A DNA stretch of 64,000 nt from the NCBI RefSeq assembly GCF_030272615.1, contig NC_081414.1, forward strand, positions 2,727,501 to 2,791,500. The letters are read 5' to 3'. The stretch comes from Cryptomeria japonica. Lineage: Eukaryota; Streptophyta; Pinopsida; Cupressales; Cupressaceae. The notes under the pieces are model-generated. The model was not told the DNA's origin and did not search any database. It was given only the letters and a program-made list of their open reading frames with translations. Below, piece after piece: positions 19,900 to 33,150 of the stretch (positions within the stretch are counted from its first letter, which is position 1; each line of letters begins with the position of its first letter). A program made the position numbers and the translations under genes.

Positions 19900-21815
19900 G
19901 CTTGACTACAGGAGGACGTACCTATGTTGGAGTCATGAGAGAGATTCCCTTCGACTCAGAGTTTACGAGCAGAGATGACACTCAAGGAGAGAGAAGCAAT
20001 TCAGGCTATGAGCTTGTGACATATTCTGTATGTGCTTGAATTTCAGGCGAACATGGGATTGCTGATTGCATTAGCTGAGAGATGGCACTCAGAGACTTGT
20101 ACATTTCATTTGCCGATGGGTGAGATGACAGTCACCTTAGAGGATGTGTATAGGATACTGAGGATACTGATCGATGGGTAGTTGGTTCTGTATGATCGAG
20201 ATGGAGATAGGGATGCACTAAGATGAGTGTTTCAAGATCCAAGACTGAAGATGAGGGTTGGACACATGGCTTGGGATACCCTGACACAGACAGGATTGGC
20301 ACTACCAATGGTGTTAGTAGGAGTGATCAATGGGTTCCTGTGTCCGGATAGGGTGACACAAGGGTTGGCAATGGGATGGGGGAGTACACTAGAGACATTG
20401 GTGACAAAACACACTAGGTTAGCATGGGACTGTGTCTGCTAGCACACCTATATTATGAGCTGCATCAGTTTGTGTATCATGGATCAGCAGGATTAGGATG
20501 CGGAGTGACCTTGTTGCAGGTATGGGCATATGAGCATTTGTCGGTTACATGACCGATACATTTCAGAGGCAGAGGACATGGGCGTAGCTATGTACACTTG
20601 TATGATATGATTATGTCTTAGCCACAGATTGGGAGACTGGAGTATTGGCGTCGAGTGATTGATGAGATAGACAGTGTGGTATGGAGGCCATACTAGGATT
20701 ATGAGGAGTGGGAGGATGATGAAGTGGAGCTGTCGTATGTATTCAGGAGCAGGTATCTAATAGGGAGGACACCGTATGTTATTGAGTGGTAGTTGGTAGC
20801 TAGGGTGGGCAGACAGTTTGGCAGGATACAATGGATGCCACGGGGGTCAGGGATGTATGGACGAACGGTGAGAGATCAGGTGCACTTGGGTCCATTATTG
20901 TCTTATGATTAGGTAGTGACACAACTAATAGAGATGATTCCCTTGCCTTGGGATATGTGGGCATATATAGAGGATGCAGAGATGGATGCACAGTATACTG
21001 CATATTGGGGAAAGCATTCATTTCCACAACTGACAGATCCAGGGGAGCCGATAGATAGAGAGGGTGGAGGTGACGAAGATGATAGTGGAGATGGTGGAGG
21101 TGGAGGTTGACGGAGGAGGAAGGGCGCAGTAGTAGAGAGGAGAGTGGCTTTGAGGAGAGAGGGCGAAGAGGAGAGACAAGCTCATGCAGTGAGAGGCAGT
21201 GGTGGATTATCGTTACAAGTGCCAGCAGCATAGGCTCCCAGATAGGTACACGGATAGGAGCAGCCACAAGAGAAGCCATAGGGATAGGGTCAGGAGCAAC
21301 TGTAGGAGCAACCATAGGGACAAGGTGAGGGGGGAGAGGAGGAGGATGAGTTACTATCCTTGAGGGAGATCTACCAGGGATAGGTAGATGAGATCCAAGA
21401 TCTGGAGAGGGAGACAACTAAGCTCAGGAGATAGCTGAGGGATACTGAGCGGGAGAGGGGTCAGGCTATTCAGCGCTATACAAAGGTTGAGAAAGCACTA
21501 AGGGTAGGGAGGCAGGCATCAGAAGACACAGGGGTAGGATACGCCTATGTTCTATAGGCAGGGGAGGAGAAAGGCTATTGGAGAGACCTATACTAAGGAG
21601 TGGTGCCACCAGAGCAGCAAGCTAGGAGCTTTTGTAGACCATCATGGACTGTGACGCCCATTGGAGGGAGAGACAAGAGATAGGCATCTAGTGGTGGGGT
21701 TATGGGTCCTCCACCAGATAGAGCGGATAGGAGAGATGATCCTGGGGTGGGTCCTTCCAAGGCTCAGACTCTATCGAGGCCAGTCAGCTCCGAGGGAGGG
21801 ATTTCATCATAGCCT
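19900..21815 (+). pseudogene. PMD (plant mobile domain) ORF, antisense within element G
   Basis: On the strand opposite to gag-pol, 20050-20170 reads GLLIALAERWHSE, CTFHLPMGEMTVTLEDVYR and ILRIPIDG, the hallmark of the plant mobile domain found in MAIN/MAIL1 proteins and in retroelement ORFs. Further pieces are EYWRRVIDEIDSVVWRPY (about 20640-20690), MWAYIEDAEMDAQY (from 20957) and a Gly/Asp-rich tail, ending with SSGGVMGPP, which is shared with the antisense ORF of E. Frames change several times and TAG/TAA stops are frequent. The biological role of antisense PMD ORFs in Tat elements is unknown to me. Confidence 0.85.
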
Positions 21816-23547
21816 TAGAGGGCTCCCTATGTATTAGTTTTGTACCATTTTGTATGATGATGTAGACACCTTCGAGTGATTGTAGCCATATGATTTTGAC
21901 ATCATTGTATCATGACACTTGTGATTTTGATATATATATATGAGATGATTCATCCTTGCGGCAACTATATGCATGAGTACCTATGTGATGTTTCTATATG
22001 TCTTATGATTTATGTTTCTATATGATGCTTATGAGATGGATGCAAATATGTACATGATGGAATGCAATATTTTTGTTCTTTTATGTTTTATATGTTATGC
22101 ATGCGAAATGTAGATGAATATGATGAGAATGTAAAATGTGCTAACATGTGTTGTGTGCAGGATGTGATGCAATTGTGATATTTATATGTATGTATGAAAT
22201 TCTATTATGTGGTAATCTAGGTGCAAACTACATGAGATGCAAATATTTTTGGTGTGTCATTATACGCAGTCATGTGATAGCGGGCTACGCAGACTCAAGA
22301 TGGACGATGGAGGTCAATCAAGAAAGGGGGATGGAAGATAGAAGATATGGAAGTGAAAGAGCCTTTTGTGTGTTATCATCATTGAGCTTTATTATGGCAA
22401 AAATAGGTTATGACAATCGAGGCACATGTTCTACCCATAAAGTCATTGTATCCATTTGCATGGAGATAAGACAGTCGCAAACAAGGAATGCCCTAGTTCA
22501 CACTAGATTCACAGTGTCCTCATATCCTTGGACAAGTCATAGCATTACTAAGAGACAATCCACAAACAGCAAAGAAAAATAGGTGATGATACCCCATCCT
22601 TGCCTTTCTAGTCAAAGACATTCTGGAGAGATAGAATCTCTAGTCAGAGACATCCTGGAAAAGCTAAAAGACATGTCACCAAAAAGATAAAATCAAAAGA
22701 AAATCAGGAATCGACACCAACATCCACTGTAGTCCTCAAGTTTAGTGTCTCTTTTCACTTGTATAAGTCTATTTGATTGTGGTTACAATGTTTACTTTCT
22801 CAAAAGGATAGATAGCACTGAACCATAATGTTGTCTGAGTCTGTTGAAAGATTTGATTTGTTGAAGCCCATTGTTGCTGATGTGTCTCATCTGAAACTGA
22901 CTGAATCCATGAAACTGATACTTTATTGCGGAGAAGACGAAACTTTATTGTGGATTGGTGATGCAAGTGTTGCATTATTACGGATTGTGTGCGGATAGAC
23001 TGAACAAAATTGGAAGAAACTATACTCCTTAGAACATGTGATGCTCTCAGTTCCACACCCATCACTAGACTTAGGATTTGCCTTAGCCACAGATAGGAGC
23101 TGATTTATTATGGATGGAAAGGGGTGAAAAGGAGGGATTATTATGAATGGCTAACCAATCTTAGGTAGATCAATAACAAACCGTGATGGGAATGGGTAAG
23201 TTTATTATGGATTAATAGGTTGTGAGTGTGTGCAAAGTGAAGGATAAAAGTGAATCATGAAGGAGAGAGGAGAAATGTCTCTACACATGGCATCGATGAC
23301 CTGGTTTTCACCATTGTACTTGCCCAGGGCGCCACCGAAGTGGTTTTCACCATTGGATGAAATGTTTTTTTGTTTTCCAATTATTATTTTTTATTTTTTG
23401 TGTCACAAGGCGCCTGTTTGCCAAGTTTTCGCCAAGTAACAATTATTTATTTTTATGATTTTTTTTGTATTTTTGAATATTTTGATTTTATTGTATTTTT
23501 TATTTTTTTTTATTTTTTTTATTTTTGAATTAGAATATTCTAAAGAG
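21816..23547 (-). other. Spacer of element G between integrase and the antisense ORF
   Basis: AT-rich noncoding DNA. The phrase TGGTTTTCACCATTG occurs twice near 23300-23355; its complement (GGTGAAAACC) also occurs after integrase in E at 44652. A T-rich low-complexity stretch lies at 23380-23530. Confidence 0.55.
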
Positions 23548-24690
23548 CTATGTGTAAAACCTGTGAAGGTGCATGTTGTTGATAGGATCCTCCAAAGGTT
23601 CACCCTCTGTGGTTGAGAGCTGATATGCATCAGATCCATAGGCCGTTGTGATGATGTAAGGACCAAACCAATTTGGTTCAAACTTGCCCTTCTTCTCTAT
23701 TTCTTGCTGATTTTTAGAATTTTCTTTGAGAACTAAGTCACCTACCTCAAATGTACACGGCTTCACTTTATGATTGTAACCGCGACTCATTCATTGTTGA
23801 TAAGCCTTGAGATGATTAAAAGCAGTCTGTCTTTGTGCATCCAATAGTTCTAGTTCTTAGAAGTGAGAGACCCTATAGTCCTCATCATTGATAATGTTTT
23901 GCAAAGAGACTCATAAAGATGGTAACTCGACCTCAATAGGCAAGATAGCTTCAGTGCCATAGACTAGTGAATAAGGTGTGGCTCCTATAGGTGTACCAAC
24001 ACTTGTACGATAAGCCCAAAGTGCGGGATTAAGTTGGATATGCCAATTGCGGCCAACGTCATCAACTGTCTTTTTTAGGATTTTAAGTGATTTTATTAGA
24101 TGCCTCAGCTTGACCCTTACCTTGGGGGTAATAGGGCATGGAGAAACGATGGGTAATATGGAAGCGATCACAAAGTTCACGAACATTCTAATTTTTGAAG
24201 GGACATCCGTTATCGGTGATTATGGAAATAGGAATACTGTATCGACAAATGATGTAGTTGAGAATGAATGTAGCAATCTGTTTTCCAGTGACTTGTGTAA
24301 CAGGCATGACTTTGATCCATTTTGTGAAACTCTATGGCAGTGATGATGAATTTGTGGCCATTAGAAGAAGGAGGGTGAATCTTGCCTATGAGATCGAGTC
24401 CCCATAGGAAAAAGGGCCAAGGAGTTGCAATCGGTTGAAGTGCTTGTGCTGGCACATGAATAAGGTCTCCATGAATTTGACATTTCTTACATTTCTTGAC
24501 AAACTAATATCAGTCTTTTTCCATATTGGGCCAGTAATATCCAGTCCTGATGAATTTATTGGCTAAGGTAGGACCACTAGAATGTGGACCACATATCCCT
24601 TCATGAACTTCACGTAACACAATCTAAACTTCATCCCTTTCTAAACATCTAAGAAGAGTGCCATCTAGACCTTGACAGTATAGGATATCA
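23548..24690 (-). pseudogene. Integrase of element G, frames broken but catalytic residues present
   Basis: Read right to left: a zinc-binding remnant (KKCKKCQIHGDL near 24480), then the core FLWGLDLIGKIHPP with the first Asp, ITDNGCPF with the second Asp (near 24220) and GQAEASNK with the Glu (near 24100). The core ends with WAYRTSVGTPIGATPYSLVYGTEA and the C-terminal domain FEVGDLVLKEN and KFEPNWFGPYII to 23548. Three minus frames are used, so there are at least two frameshifts plus stops. It closely matches the integrase of E. Confidence 0.87.
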
Positions 24691-24700
24691 GCTAAAATGA

Positions 24701-25363
24701 CTATCGGGAAGATTGGTGAATGAAAGTGTGATGTTGGTTGTTGGATAAGTCAAGAGGAAGGGTATTATTATGAAGGTATGTGAAAATGGACCCGTATAAC
24801 TGGGAATTAGGACCAATGACACCTATCATCTCAGAAGGAGTGATCTCATACAAGGGAACCAAAAGGTTATCCACCAAGAACTCATAGTGGGTTTCATTAT
24901 GTGGTAGATCTATCAGTGAAGCAATAGTAGCCATGGAATATGCGGCTTAATTCTACTCTCTTGGTATTTGCTCAAAGGTTAACTTCATGAAATGTTGTTT
25001 CAGGTCATCCACCATTTTCTTGTAAGCCATTAATTTTTCATCCTTTGTTTGGTAGTCATCAGTTGCTTGATGAATTACAAGTTGAGAGTCCCCAAAAACA
25101 TGAAGTTCCTGGATCTTCCACTGAACTGCAATCTGTAGTCCAGTTGTTAATGCCTCGTATTCTGCTACGTTATTAGTGAACGGAAATGATAATCGATATG
25201 ATTTTGGAATGGAATCTCCTTGAGGTGTGATGAAAAGGATGCCAGCACCCACACCATGTTGTGTGTATGAGCCATCAAAGTACAGTTGCCAAGGCTTCAT
25301 GTATGATACCATCAAGATGGATTCATCTAGAAATTCTGAAGTCAGAGGAGCATCATGTATCAT
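24701..25363 (-). pseudogene. Archaeal-type RNase H of element G
   Basis: The minus frame reads LYFDGSYTQHGVGAGILF, VAEYEALTTGLQIA and HVFGDSQLV, retaining the Asp-Glu-Asp residues. One stop splits it from a downstream helical linker to integrase (MATIASLIDLPHNETHYEFL). It lies after the RT-linked RNase H, the usual position in Tat elements as I know them. Confidence 0.87.
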
Positions 25364-25918
25364 GGGAGCATATGCTGACTAATATGCGATAGCTTGTCCT
25401 TTAATTTCTTTTCTGTCTACATATTCAATGTCAAACTCACTCAAGAGAATCACTGATTTGGCCAGTCAACCAATAAGCATTGCTTTATTGAGAAGGTATT
25501 TCAATGGATCAATTCTTCCGACCAACTTAGTTTTATGAGTTAGCATGTAGTGTCTTAATTTCTGCGAAGAAAAGACCACAGCAAGACACACACGCTCAAT
25601 TGCTGTGTAGTTTAGCTCATAGCCTACCAAATTATGATTGATGTAGTAGATTGCCTTTTCTTTGCCCTCAACATCTTGTTGCGCTAAGAGTGCCCCCAGT
25701 GCTATTGATGTAGCTGATATGTAGAGTAATAGGGGTTGTTCTAGAACTGGTGGCATCAAGACTGGTGGATTCAGAAGATAATCTTTCAGTATATGAAAAG
25801 CCCGTTGACAGTTATCATCCCATTTGAATTTGATGTTTTTGTGTAGCAAGTGCTGAAAAGGATGACATTTATCTGCAAGTTGTGCTATGAATCTTCGTAT
25901 GGACTGGAGTCTTCCTTG
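25364..25918 (-). pseudogene. Native RNase H of element G, active site degenerate
   Basis: LLLYISATSIALGALLAQ stands where active enzymes have a DAS-type motif, so the first catalytic Asp is absent. The rest of the fold (VGYELNYTAIERVCLAVVF, KLRHYMLTHKTKL) is well kept, as in E. Stops separate it from RT. Confidence 0.82.
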
Positions 25919-27049
25919 TTAAGATCGAAGTTGACTAACATTTCTCGGTGGTTGCATCTCTAGGATTACCTTGACTTTTGCTAGATCGGCTTCAATTCCT
26001 CTTTTTGAGACAATGAATCCCAGGAGCTTCTTGGAGGTTACTCCAAAGACACATTTCTTGGGGTTTAATCTTACTTTGTATTTTTCCAACCGATCAAAAA
26101 CGACTGAAAGTATGTCCAAATGTGTAGCTCTGTCTATTGATTTTCCCAAGAGGTCATCAACATAGTCTTCTATAGTAGCGTGCATGAGATCATGAAAGAT
26201 AGTAGTCATGGCTCTTTGATATGTAGTGCCTACATTCTTTAGCCCGAAGGGCATGGCATTCCAGCAGAAAGTTCCCCAGGGACAAGTAAATGTTATTTTG
26301 TGATAATCCTTAGATACGATTTTTATTTGATTATAGCCAGAGAATCCATCCATCAAAGATAACATCGCATGACATGATGTGAGATCTACGATCGGGTCGA
26401 TATTTGGCAATGGAAAATCATCCTTAGGACAAGCTTTGTTGATGTCTCTAAAATCTGTGCATATTCTAATGCTACGATCTGGCTTATTGATTGGTAATAA
26501 GTTGGAGATCCATTTAGGATAATCAATTGGGTGTATGAATCCAACATCCAATAATTTTTCAAGCTCTGCCTTGACTAATAATGCCACCTGTGGATGCATC
26601 TTTCTTAATTTTTGTTTTACTGGTTTTGCCCCCGGTTTAACTGTCAAATGATGCATTACTAAATCCAGATCCAGTCCAAGCATATCAGCATATGACCATG
26701 CAAAAATAATTTGTCGCTCTATGAAGAAACTTATGAACTTTGGTCTTTTTGTCTCTGTCAGAGATTGTGCCAGGAATATGTTATGTGGAATTTCTTCTGT
26801 ACCAATGTTTGTTTTGATGGTCTCCTCTACTAACATAGATGATTTTTCTTCATACGATGTTGGGAGAATGTCAAGCCTTCCATCTTTGGGTGCCTCAGAG
26901 AGGTTTTCACCCTCAGATATGTCCTTTTTTTTAACTTTTTTGGGGTCAGAGAGTGCCACAATGTGGCTTTCACCATAAGACCCACGATTTGTTTTTATTT
27001 TTACATTTTTGCGAGTGGAAGGCCCAACACCCTCACCAAAATATGCCAT
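25919..27049 (-). pseudogene. Reverse transcriptase of element G
   Basis: A 376-codon open frame covers nearly the whole RT: FAWSYADMLGLD, KQKLRKMHPQVALLVKAEL, RICTDFRDINKACPKDDFPL, SLMDGFSGYNQI, MPFGLKNVGTTYQRAM and the catalytic YVDD (26153-26164), then LNPKKCVFGVTS and GFIVSKRGIEAD. All catalytic Asp residues are present. It is the best-preserved piece of G. The matching RT in E is clearly the same lineage. Confidence 0.92.
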
Positions 27050-27886
27050 TCTATTGAGTTCTATAGTGTATCCTACCTTATGGTCCCCAAGTGGAAGATC
27101 ATCTCATATGCCTAGATAGTCAATAAAGGATTCATCATTTTGAAATGTGTCAAACTGTATAAGGCCTTCATGGTCCCAGTCAATAAGTTGGTAGTGAACA
27201 AGGGGAAGGCCTTCAATGTTTTCAAAGTCAGTGGGACTAAGGGTGAAGATGCAGTTATGTTCAGGTACGTCTAGGTCATCGTTGGCACTCTCCTCATCTG
27301 TCTCAATCATGAACGAGTCCAAATTGTCATCACTAAAAGCGCATTCGAGGACAGGTCCCCTCATCTTTCATGATTTCGACCTAGAACCTAGAGGCAAAGA
27401 CTATGTGGGGTCCTCAAGGGTTGTTTCTTGACCAACTTTGAATTTTTTATAAAATTCCTCTTCTTTTGTGGGTTCACCTGGTTCTCTGAATGTTTCGGTG
27501 AGTTCATAGTCACTGGAGGATTTATCCAAACCCCATTCCCATTCATTGGAGTTTGTGGAATAGCAGTTCTCTTGTTGATCTTTGGAAGCCTTGATTTGTA
27601 ATGCTTCTTCTTCCTTTCGAGAATTTACCCTGGAAGATATGAAACCAAGCCCTTTCGAGCCCTCTTTTTGAAATGTCAATTCTGGTTGCAAAGGTTGGAT
27701 GATACCTTCCTTTCTTAAGCCGATACGACTTTTACCATCATACACAAACTTTTGTAGGATCTTGAATCCTTTGCCATATTTTTCACATGGTATGGTGATG
27801 TGATCTTGTGTACCATCTTCAGGGTCTCTGTAAAGCATTTTGTATAAGTCTTCTTCTTCCATTTCACACCACTTTTGGAAGATAGT
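27050..27886 (-). pseudogene. Protease-RT linker of element G with G-patch-like domain
   Basis: The minus frame from 27862 contains KYGKGFKILQKFVYDGKSRI, then LRKEGIIQPL and KGLGF, matching the Gly pattern of a G-patch (GxGxxxLxxMG...GxGLG...G...P....GLG) with one or two Gly positions lost. An acidic, poorly conserved linker follows (to 27104), with motifs shared with E (LVHYQLIDWDHEGL against LLHLELIDWDNLDN). G-patch domains bind RNA or DEAH helicases in other proteins; the role here is inferred only. Element F inserted at its N-terminal side. Confidence 0.65.
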
Positions 27887-27891
27887 AGGAT
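27887..27891. other. Target-site duplication of element F, left copy
   Basis: AGGAT, identical to 53192-53196. Confidence 0.92.
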
Positions 27892-29000
27892 TGTTGACAT
27901 TTTGATGATGTTGTGATTGTCATTGATGGACACACACTTGCTTTGTGTACGTTTTCTTGATGTATGAGTTATGCTCAACCAGTTTTTGTTCCAACCGGTA
28001 TTATGTATTATAGTCTTTAGACTATTGGTGTTTTGTAAAAGATGCTACCGGTCACAAATGGACTGAAGACCCAAAGCGGTATGAAGACCTCAAGCGGTAT
28101 GAAGGAACAAAGTGGTAGTTAAAATTTTTCTAGTCTTCATTTTTGACAACCAGTAATCGGTAAATTGTATGAACTGGTATTACTCTATGATGAGTTACCA
28201 ACCAGTATTTCTGTGATGAGTTATCATCCACCGACACTTTGGCAATGACTTTGTGTCATGTTACCAAATGTGTCCAGATGCACTGAACCTAGGAACTTGT
28301 AATGTAATCCAACTGGACCGACATAAAATCAGACTCCTTTATAAGGACATCATGTCTAGGGTTTTAAATAATGATAAGGGTTTTGTATGTGTGATCATAG
28401 AAGAGAAGATTAGGTTTGTGTGAAGAGTAGGAGTGTGGAGATATTGAAGATTGAAGTAATGCTGAAATGCATTAACAATGAGCTATCATGGATCTAACCA
28501 AGCATACTGTGCTAGTATCTAGATCACTCACTTGTTGATTACTCACATCTTCGACAAGTTTGTAACCCTTAACCTGGTAGGCCTAGCAAAGCCTTTGTAA
28601 ATCCTCTAACAAGGTGGTTCACAACTGTGAATCTGAAATCCTCTCACAAGGTAGTCTTTAACAGGACTTATCTCCTAACAGAGATCTAGATTCCTAACAA
28701 GATCTGTTCTTGTGAAGAAGATTGTATGACCTTAACCGGTCTGGTTTGTATTCTGCAGATAGTTACTTGTGAGTTTCTGCTCACCGTTGTTTTTCCCATT
28801 TGGGTTTCCACGTCAAAACATCTTTTGTTATGGTGATTGTGCTTTTGTGGGTGAATTCTTTCTTTTCTATATGGTTTGCATTTATCTTAACCAGTTTATT
28901 AGTGAAACTATTTATATACCGGTTATCTGCTAAACTATTTAGAAGTTTGAGTTCAGTGATTTTTGGTATACCAATTCACCCCCCCTCTTAGTATTCATCA
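27892..29000 (+). repeat. 5' LTR of element F
   Basis: TGTTGACATT to TATTCATCA, 1109 bp, collinear with 52065-53191. TATA-like TTTATAAGG near 28338. Contains repeated ACCGGT/CCGGTA motifs. Confidence 0.93.
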
Positions 29001-29002
29001 AT

Positions 29003-29015
29003 TGGTATTAGGGCC
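29003..29015 (+). other. Primer-binding site of element F
   Basis: TGGTATTAGGGCC differs at two positions from the initiator Met-tRNA site TGGTATCAGAGCC and lies two bases after the LTR. Confidence 0.85.
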
Positions 29016-29038
29016 AACCTTTCTATAAGTCTAACCAC

Positions 29039-30331
29039 TTGGAAGGAGATATAGGGGAATACACTGTGAGGGAACTTACTCATCATCTCACTCAGACTGA
29101 GAAAGTCTATGATGAACTCAAAGTCAAGTATAAAGCCTCTCTGGCAAAAAGAAGAGAGCATGCTGAGAAACTAATGGAGCTTACTGAAAATAGTTCTTCT
29201 GATGAAGCAGACATGGATGTTCTAGTTAAAGAAGTTGAAAAACTGAATGAATCTAATGCCAACCTGAGAAGGGAACTGGAAGGACTAACTATCAGAATTT
29301 GTCAAGAGCTTGAGAACCGTAGGAAAGCTGAAGATCTGGTAAAAGACAAAGATCATGAGATCTCTAAGCTGAAGCAAGAAATCAGTGCCCTTATCGCTCA
29401 TCTCCAAGAGAGTAAAGTGGAAAAAGAAGAGATGCAAGGTGAACTAAACATGGCTATTTCTGAGAATGCAACCTTGAAGGAATCCAATGCTTCTATTACC
29501 AAAGAACTTACTGAGACAAAGGAGATACTTGCCAAATTCAATCAAAGTACTGCTAAGCTAGAGCAAAAGCTTGAATCAGCAAAACCGGTAAAGAATACCA
29601 CTAGACTTGGTTTCTCTAGTCATGAGGAAGGTGAGACCTCTGAAAAAAAAGATGTAGCATCAAAGAAGCAACCAAAATCAAAGGATAAAGGTAAGCAAAA
29701 GTTTAAACTTGTTTTCTTTAATTGTCTCAAGGAAGGACATACTGCTAATGTGTGTAAAAATAAGGCCTACAATAATTTTCCTTATTTTCTAAACAATAAG
29801 CCTAGATCTAATAGGTTCAATAGAAACTGTTATGCTTGCAACAATTTTGGGCATAGAGCATTAGAATGCTGATCTATTTTTCACAACACTAGGAGATACC
29901 CTCCAAGGACTCAAGGAGTTATCTTGGAACCCTCTGTGAACCGGAATCCAAACCGATATAATGCCTATGACCATCAGTCAAGTGGTGGTGGCTATCAAGT
30001 GGCAACTCGTTGGAGAGCAACCTGTTTGATCTGTCATGGTAGCGGTCACACTGCTGCAACATACAGAAGGAAGAATGGTAGTATGAACAATGGACCATGG
30101 AGAACACCTAGAATGGTATGCTATCATTGCAACAAACCAGGACACACTGCCAGAACCTACAGAATGAGAAAGAACCTATTGGATGATATACCAATCACTC
30201 CAAAAGGGAAGATTGATGTTGAAACCATTCAAGCGGGAATGAATAAAACTTGGAAAAAGAAACCTGAAGAAGTGTCACAAGATGAACCAGTTTTTGCACC
30301 TAGTGTGGAAGTCTCTGAACCGGAAAACTGA
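29039..30331 (+). pseudogene. gag: gag of element F: coiled coil and CCHC zinc knuckles
   Basis: Frame 2 codes for a long coiled coil (about residues 10-190: heptads such as KLNESNANLRRELEGL and KDHEISKLKQEISAL), then a Lys-rich stretch and four zinc-knuckle-like motifs. The second, CYACNNFGHRALEC, is intact. The first has Phe for its first Cys (FFNCLKEGHTANVC). The last two end in Tyr instead of Cys (CLICHGSGHTAATY, CYHCNKPGHTARTY). One TGA at 29870 splits the frame. The layout matches the C-terminal half of Gag in SIRE/Maximus-type Copia elements; the N-terminal UBN2-type capsid is absent, and coding begins almost at the primer site. Confidence 0.82.
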
Positions 30332-30778
30332 GCTTCAGAAAAGTTTAGGGGGAGCATATCAGTGAAATGTTTGAACCGCCAGTTTATATCGGTAAAGACC
30401 TTAATCGGTATATGTTACCTGTCAATCGGTGGAAGATTTTGAAGCGATAAAAGGTTAAATTAGGGTTTGTACCCTAGCAGTGGAGCATTTATTATGGTAG
30501 GTGAAAGATCATTTAAAAGGGATTTTTGATGCCATTTTCACTTATCTATTTTCGAGTGAAGAATTTTCAAGTGCAGAGAGATAAAGAGCAATTTGTCAAG
30601 CGATTCAAAGTGAATTCAAAATCTTGCAGAAGAATCGAGAGATCATTTTCAATCAATCAGGTGAACAACATCAAAGCGATAATCTAACAACCAAAGTGGT
30701 GTGTTGAGAGCAACATTGCAAAACCCTAAATCCCAAAGTGTGAAGTTATTTCTTGAAATTTTTGTCTATCATTTAATC
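30332..30778 (+). other. Intergenic part of element F between gag and the giant ORF
   Basis: No coding sequence seen. Contains GGGGGAGCATA at about 30350, reminiscent of the purine-rich signals near Copia ends. This is where pol would be expected. Confidence 0.5.
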
Positions 30779-32739
30779 ATGGCTTTTGCATCGCACTCCA
30801 GTCCTAGTGCACCTGTAGACTCAACAAATTTTATTCAAAAGAAGATGAAATACAATGCCCTATCCTAGATACCCATTGGAGTCATAGTTGTGGAAGATAT
30901 TTCAGCTTTTATTGATTGCAAAATGGAAGACCTAGGATCCCTAGTGATCCATTCCCAGCTAGGTCTATTTTGTGGGGATGAAAAGAAAATCAAACTGGAA
31001 TATAGTATCCTAGAGAGGAAAAAACTACACAATGTAGTTTATTTTCTTGAAGAGTTCATGGAAGACCACATCCGCATCATCTTAGGAAGAGTACATGGTG
31101 ATAAAATGTACCTCGAGTGGATGCATGATATCACACCAAAAGAAATTCATGTCGTCACCAGTTTTTGTAACATTGGTGAGGTGTGAGCTTTAAGGAAGGT
31201 CATTAAGACTGAAATGACTAAGCTCACCAATTCTCTGAGTGACCAATGGGGAATGACTGTCAACCCCATCAAAGATGACTTGGTTAAGTATGCTTGCATG
31301 GTGATCGGCTACCGGGTGTTTTATGCCAGCAGAATAAACTTTGTCCCCGCTGTTGCAGTGAATGTCACCTATAGAATGATTCAAGAAGACACCTCATTTG
31401 ATTTGTGTACCTTTTTGCAGAAGCAACTGCTATTGAACCTAAAGTCCATTAAATAGAATAATACTTTAAGGTTCAGGTTCGGACATCTCTTGGTCAACTT
31501 ATTTTTCTACTTTCAAGGCTATTTTCCTAGAGTAGGTGATATTCAATGGTCTGCTGACCAACCAGCTACTAAACAAATTAGGGAAAGTCTCAAGTGGTAG
31601 GAACCAGATATCCTAAGGTTCTGAATAAATATTTTGATGAATTCAAGTGGAAAATGAGCCAAAGGATGAGAATTTCTGGAGATATTGTAAATAAATATGA
31701 AGATGACATCTGCTTTATCATAAAGGTAGATGAATGTATAATGGACGCGGTAGAGCTAAGAAAGGAAGTAGTAGAACCTATGGGGTATGAAGTAATGTAT
31801 GACATGTTGGATGGGTATGCCTCTACCCTAATTGCCTCTCCTTTAGATGCAAATAAAAAGCGAACCGACACCTACTTGGAAAGGGTAACACCAGTTGAAG
31901 ATCCTTCAGTGAAAAAAGCAAAGGCAGTGCCATCGGTATCGGCACCGGTTACCTTAGCCAGCCCAAAAGTGACCAAGTTGTCACCTGCCAAGAAGAAATT
32001 GGAAGTTGCACCCACTAAAGTATTTGAGAGGAAGTGGAAGACCAAAAACAACTCACCGGAGTCAGAGGATACTGAACTGGAAGTGCAGCCCAAGAAAACC
32101 AGGCAATCAAGCAAGAAGGCTAAATCTACTGGTAATGCACCTGCATCGTCAGCATCGGTAAATATAGACATCTCTTCTTATAAGCCTCTGACACATTGTC
32201 AAAGGACTTTAAAGAATATTAAGAGAAAGGTGCTTGATGACTTATAATAATATTTTGATGATTTTTTTGATAATGAGAAGGAAGAAGTAGAGCAGGAAAT
32301 GATAAAATATCTATGTGTTAATGACCGGTCGCCATCTAAAATTAGATCAGTGACACCTAACTCCTTATACAATTATTTGGACAACAAATGGCGCATTGCC
32401 ATTGAGAAAGAATGGGAAATAAGGGAGAAAGTCTTTGCCTAGTACTTTCCTGATGCCTCCAATTCTGAATTGTTCGAGATAATGGACAAGAATAAAGGTA
32501 TCTTCTTCATGAGAAGAAGAAGACTCAGGTTGCTAGAAGGCAGAACCTCTGAAGTGGACAAGAACACTCATCTACATGCCAAAGTTGTTGTTTGGTTACA
32601 TCAAGTGTATGAGGCCAACAAGAAGGCTGAACAAGATCCTAACCTATCCTCAACCAAACCGGATGAGGTATTCGATGGTGAAGGAGAAAGAGTTACAAAA
32701 CAGGTGGACACTATTGATGTTGATGCATTGGATGTTGAA

Positions 32740-33150
32740 GATGTCACTCGAGATGCAGAGAAGGAAAAGGCTAATAAGGAAAAAGCAGAAAAGGAGAAAT
32801 TGGACAAGGAAAAGGTTGTTAAGTAGAAAGCAGAGAAAGAGGAAGAGAAAAAGAAAGCGGAAGACAAGAGGAAACAATATGAAGAGAAGAGACAAAAAGA
32901 GGAAAAGAGGAAAGAAGAGGAGAAGAGGAAAGAAGAGGAGAAGAAGAGAGAACAGGAGAAGAAGAAAGAAGAGGAGAAGAGGAAAGAAGAGGAGAAGAAG
33001 AAAGAAGAGGAGAAAAGGAGGAAGAAGATAAGAAGAAGGAAGAACTAAAGAAGAAACAAGAAGAGGAACAAAAGAAGAAAGAAGAAGAGAAGCAAAGAGT
33101 AGCAGAGGAAAAGGAAGCAGAACAAGCCAAACAAGCGGAGACTCCCAAGG
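32740..33150 (+). repeat. Lys/Glu-coding minisatellite in the giant ORF of element F
   Basis: Units such as GAAGAGGAGAAGAGGAAA repeat with 12-, 15- and 18-bp spacings, coding EEKRKEEEKKK-type sequence, probably a single long charged helix. The open frames on the opposite strand are artefacts of the purine bias. Confidence 0.8.

Noticed and set aside
20800-21417. 205-codon minus-strand frame rich in Pro/Ser/His
   Set aside because: Shadow of the low-complexity tail of the antisense PMD ORF of G.
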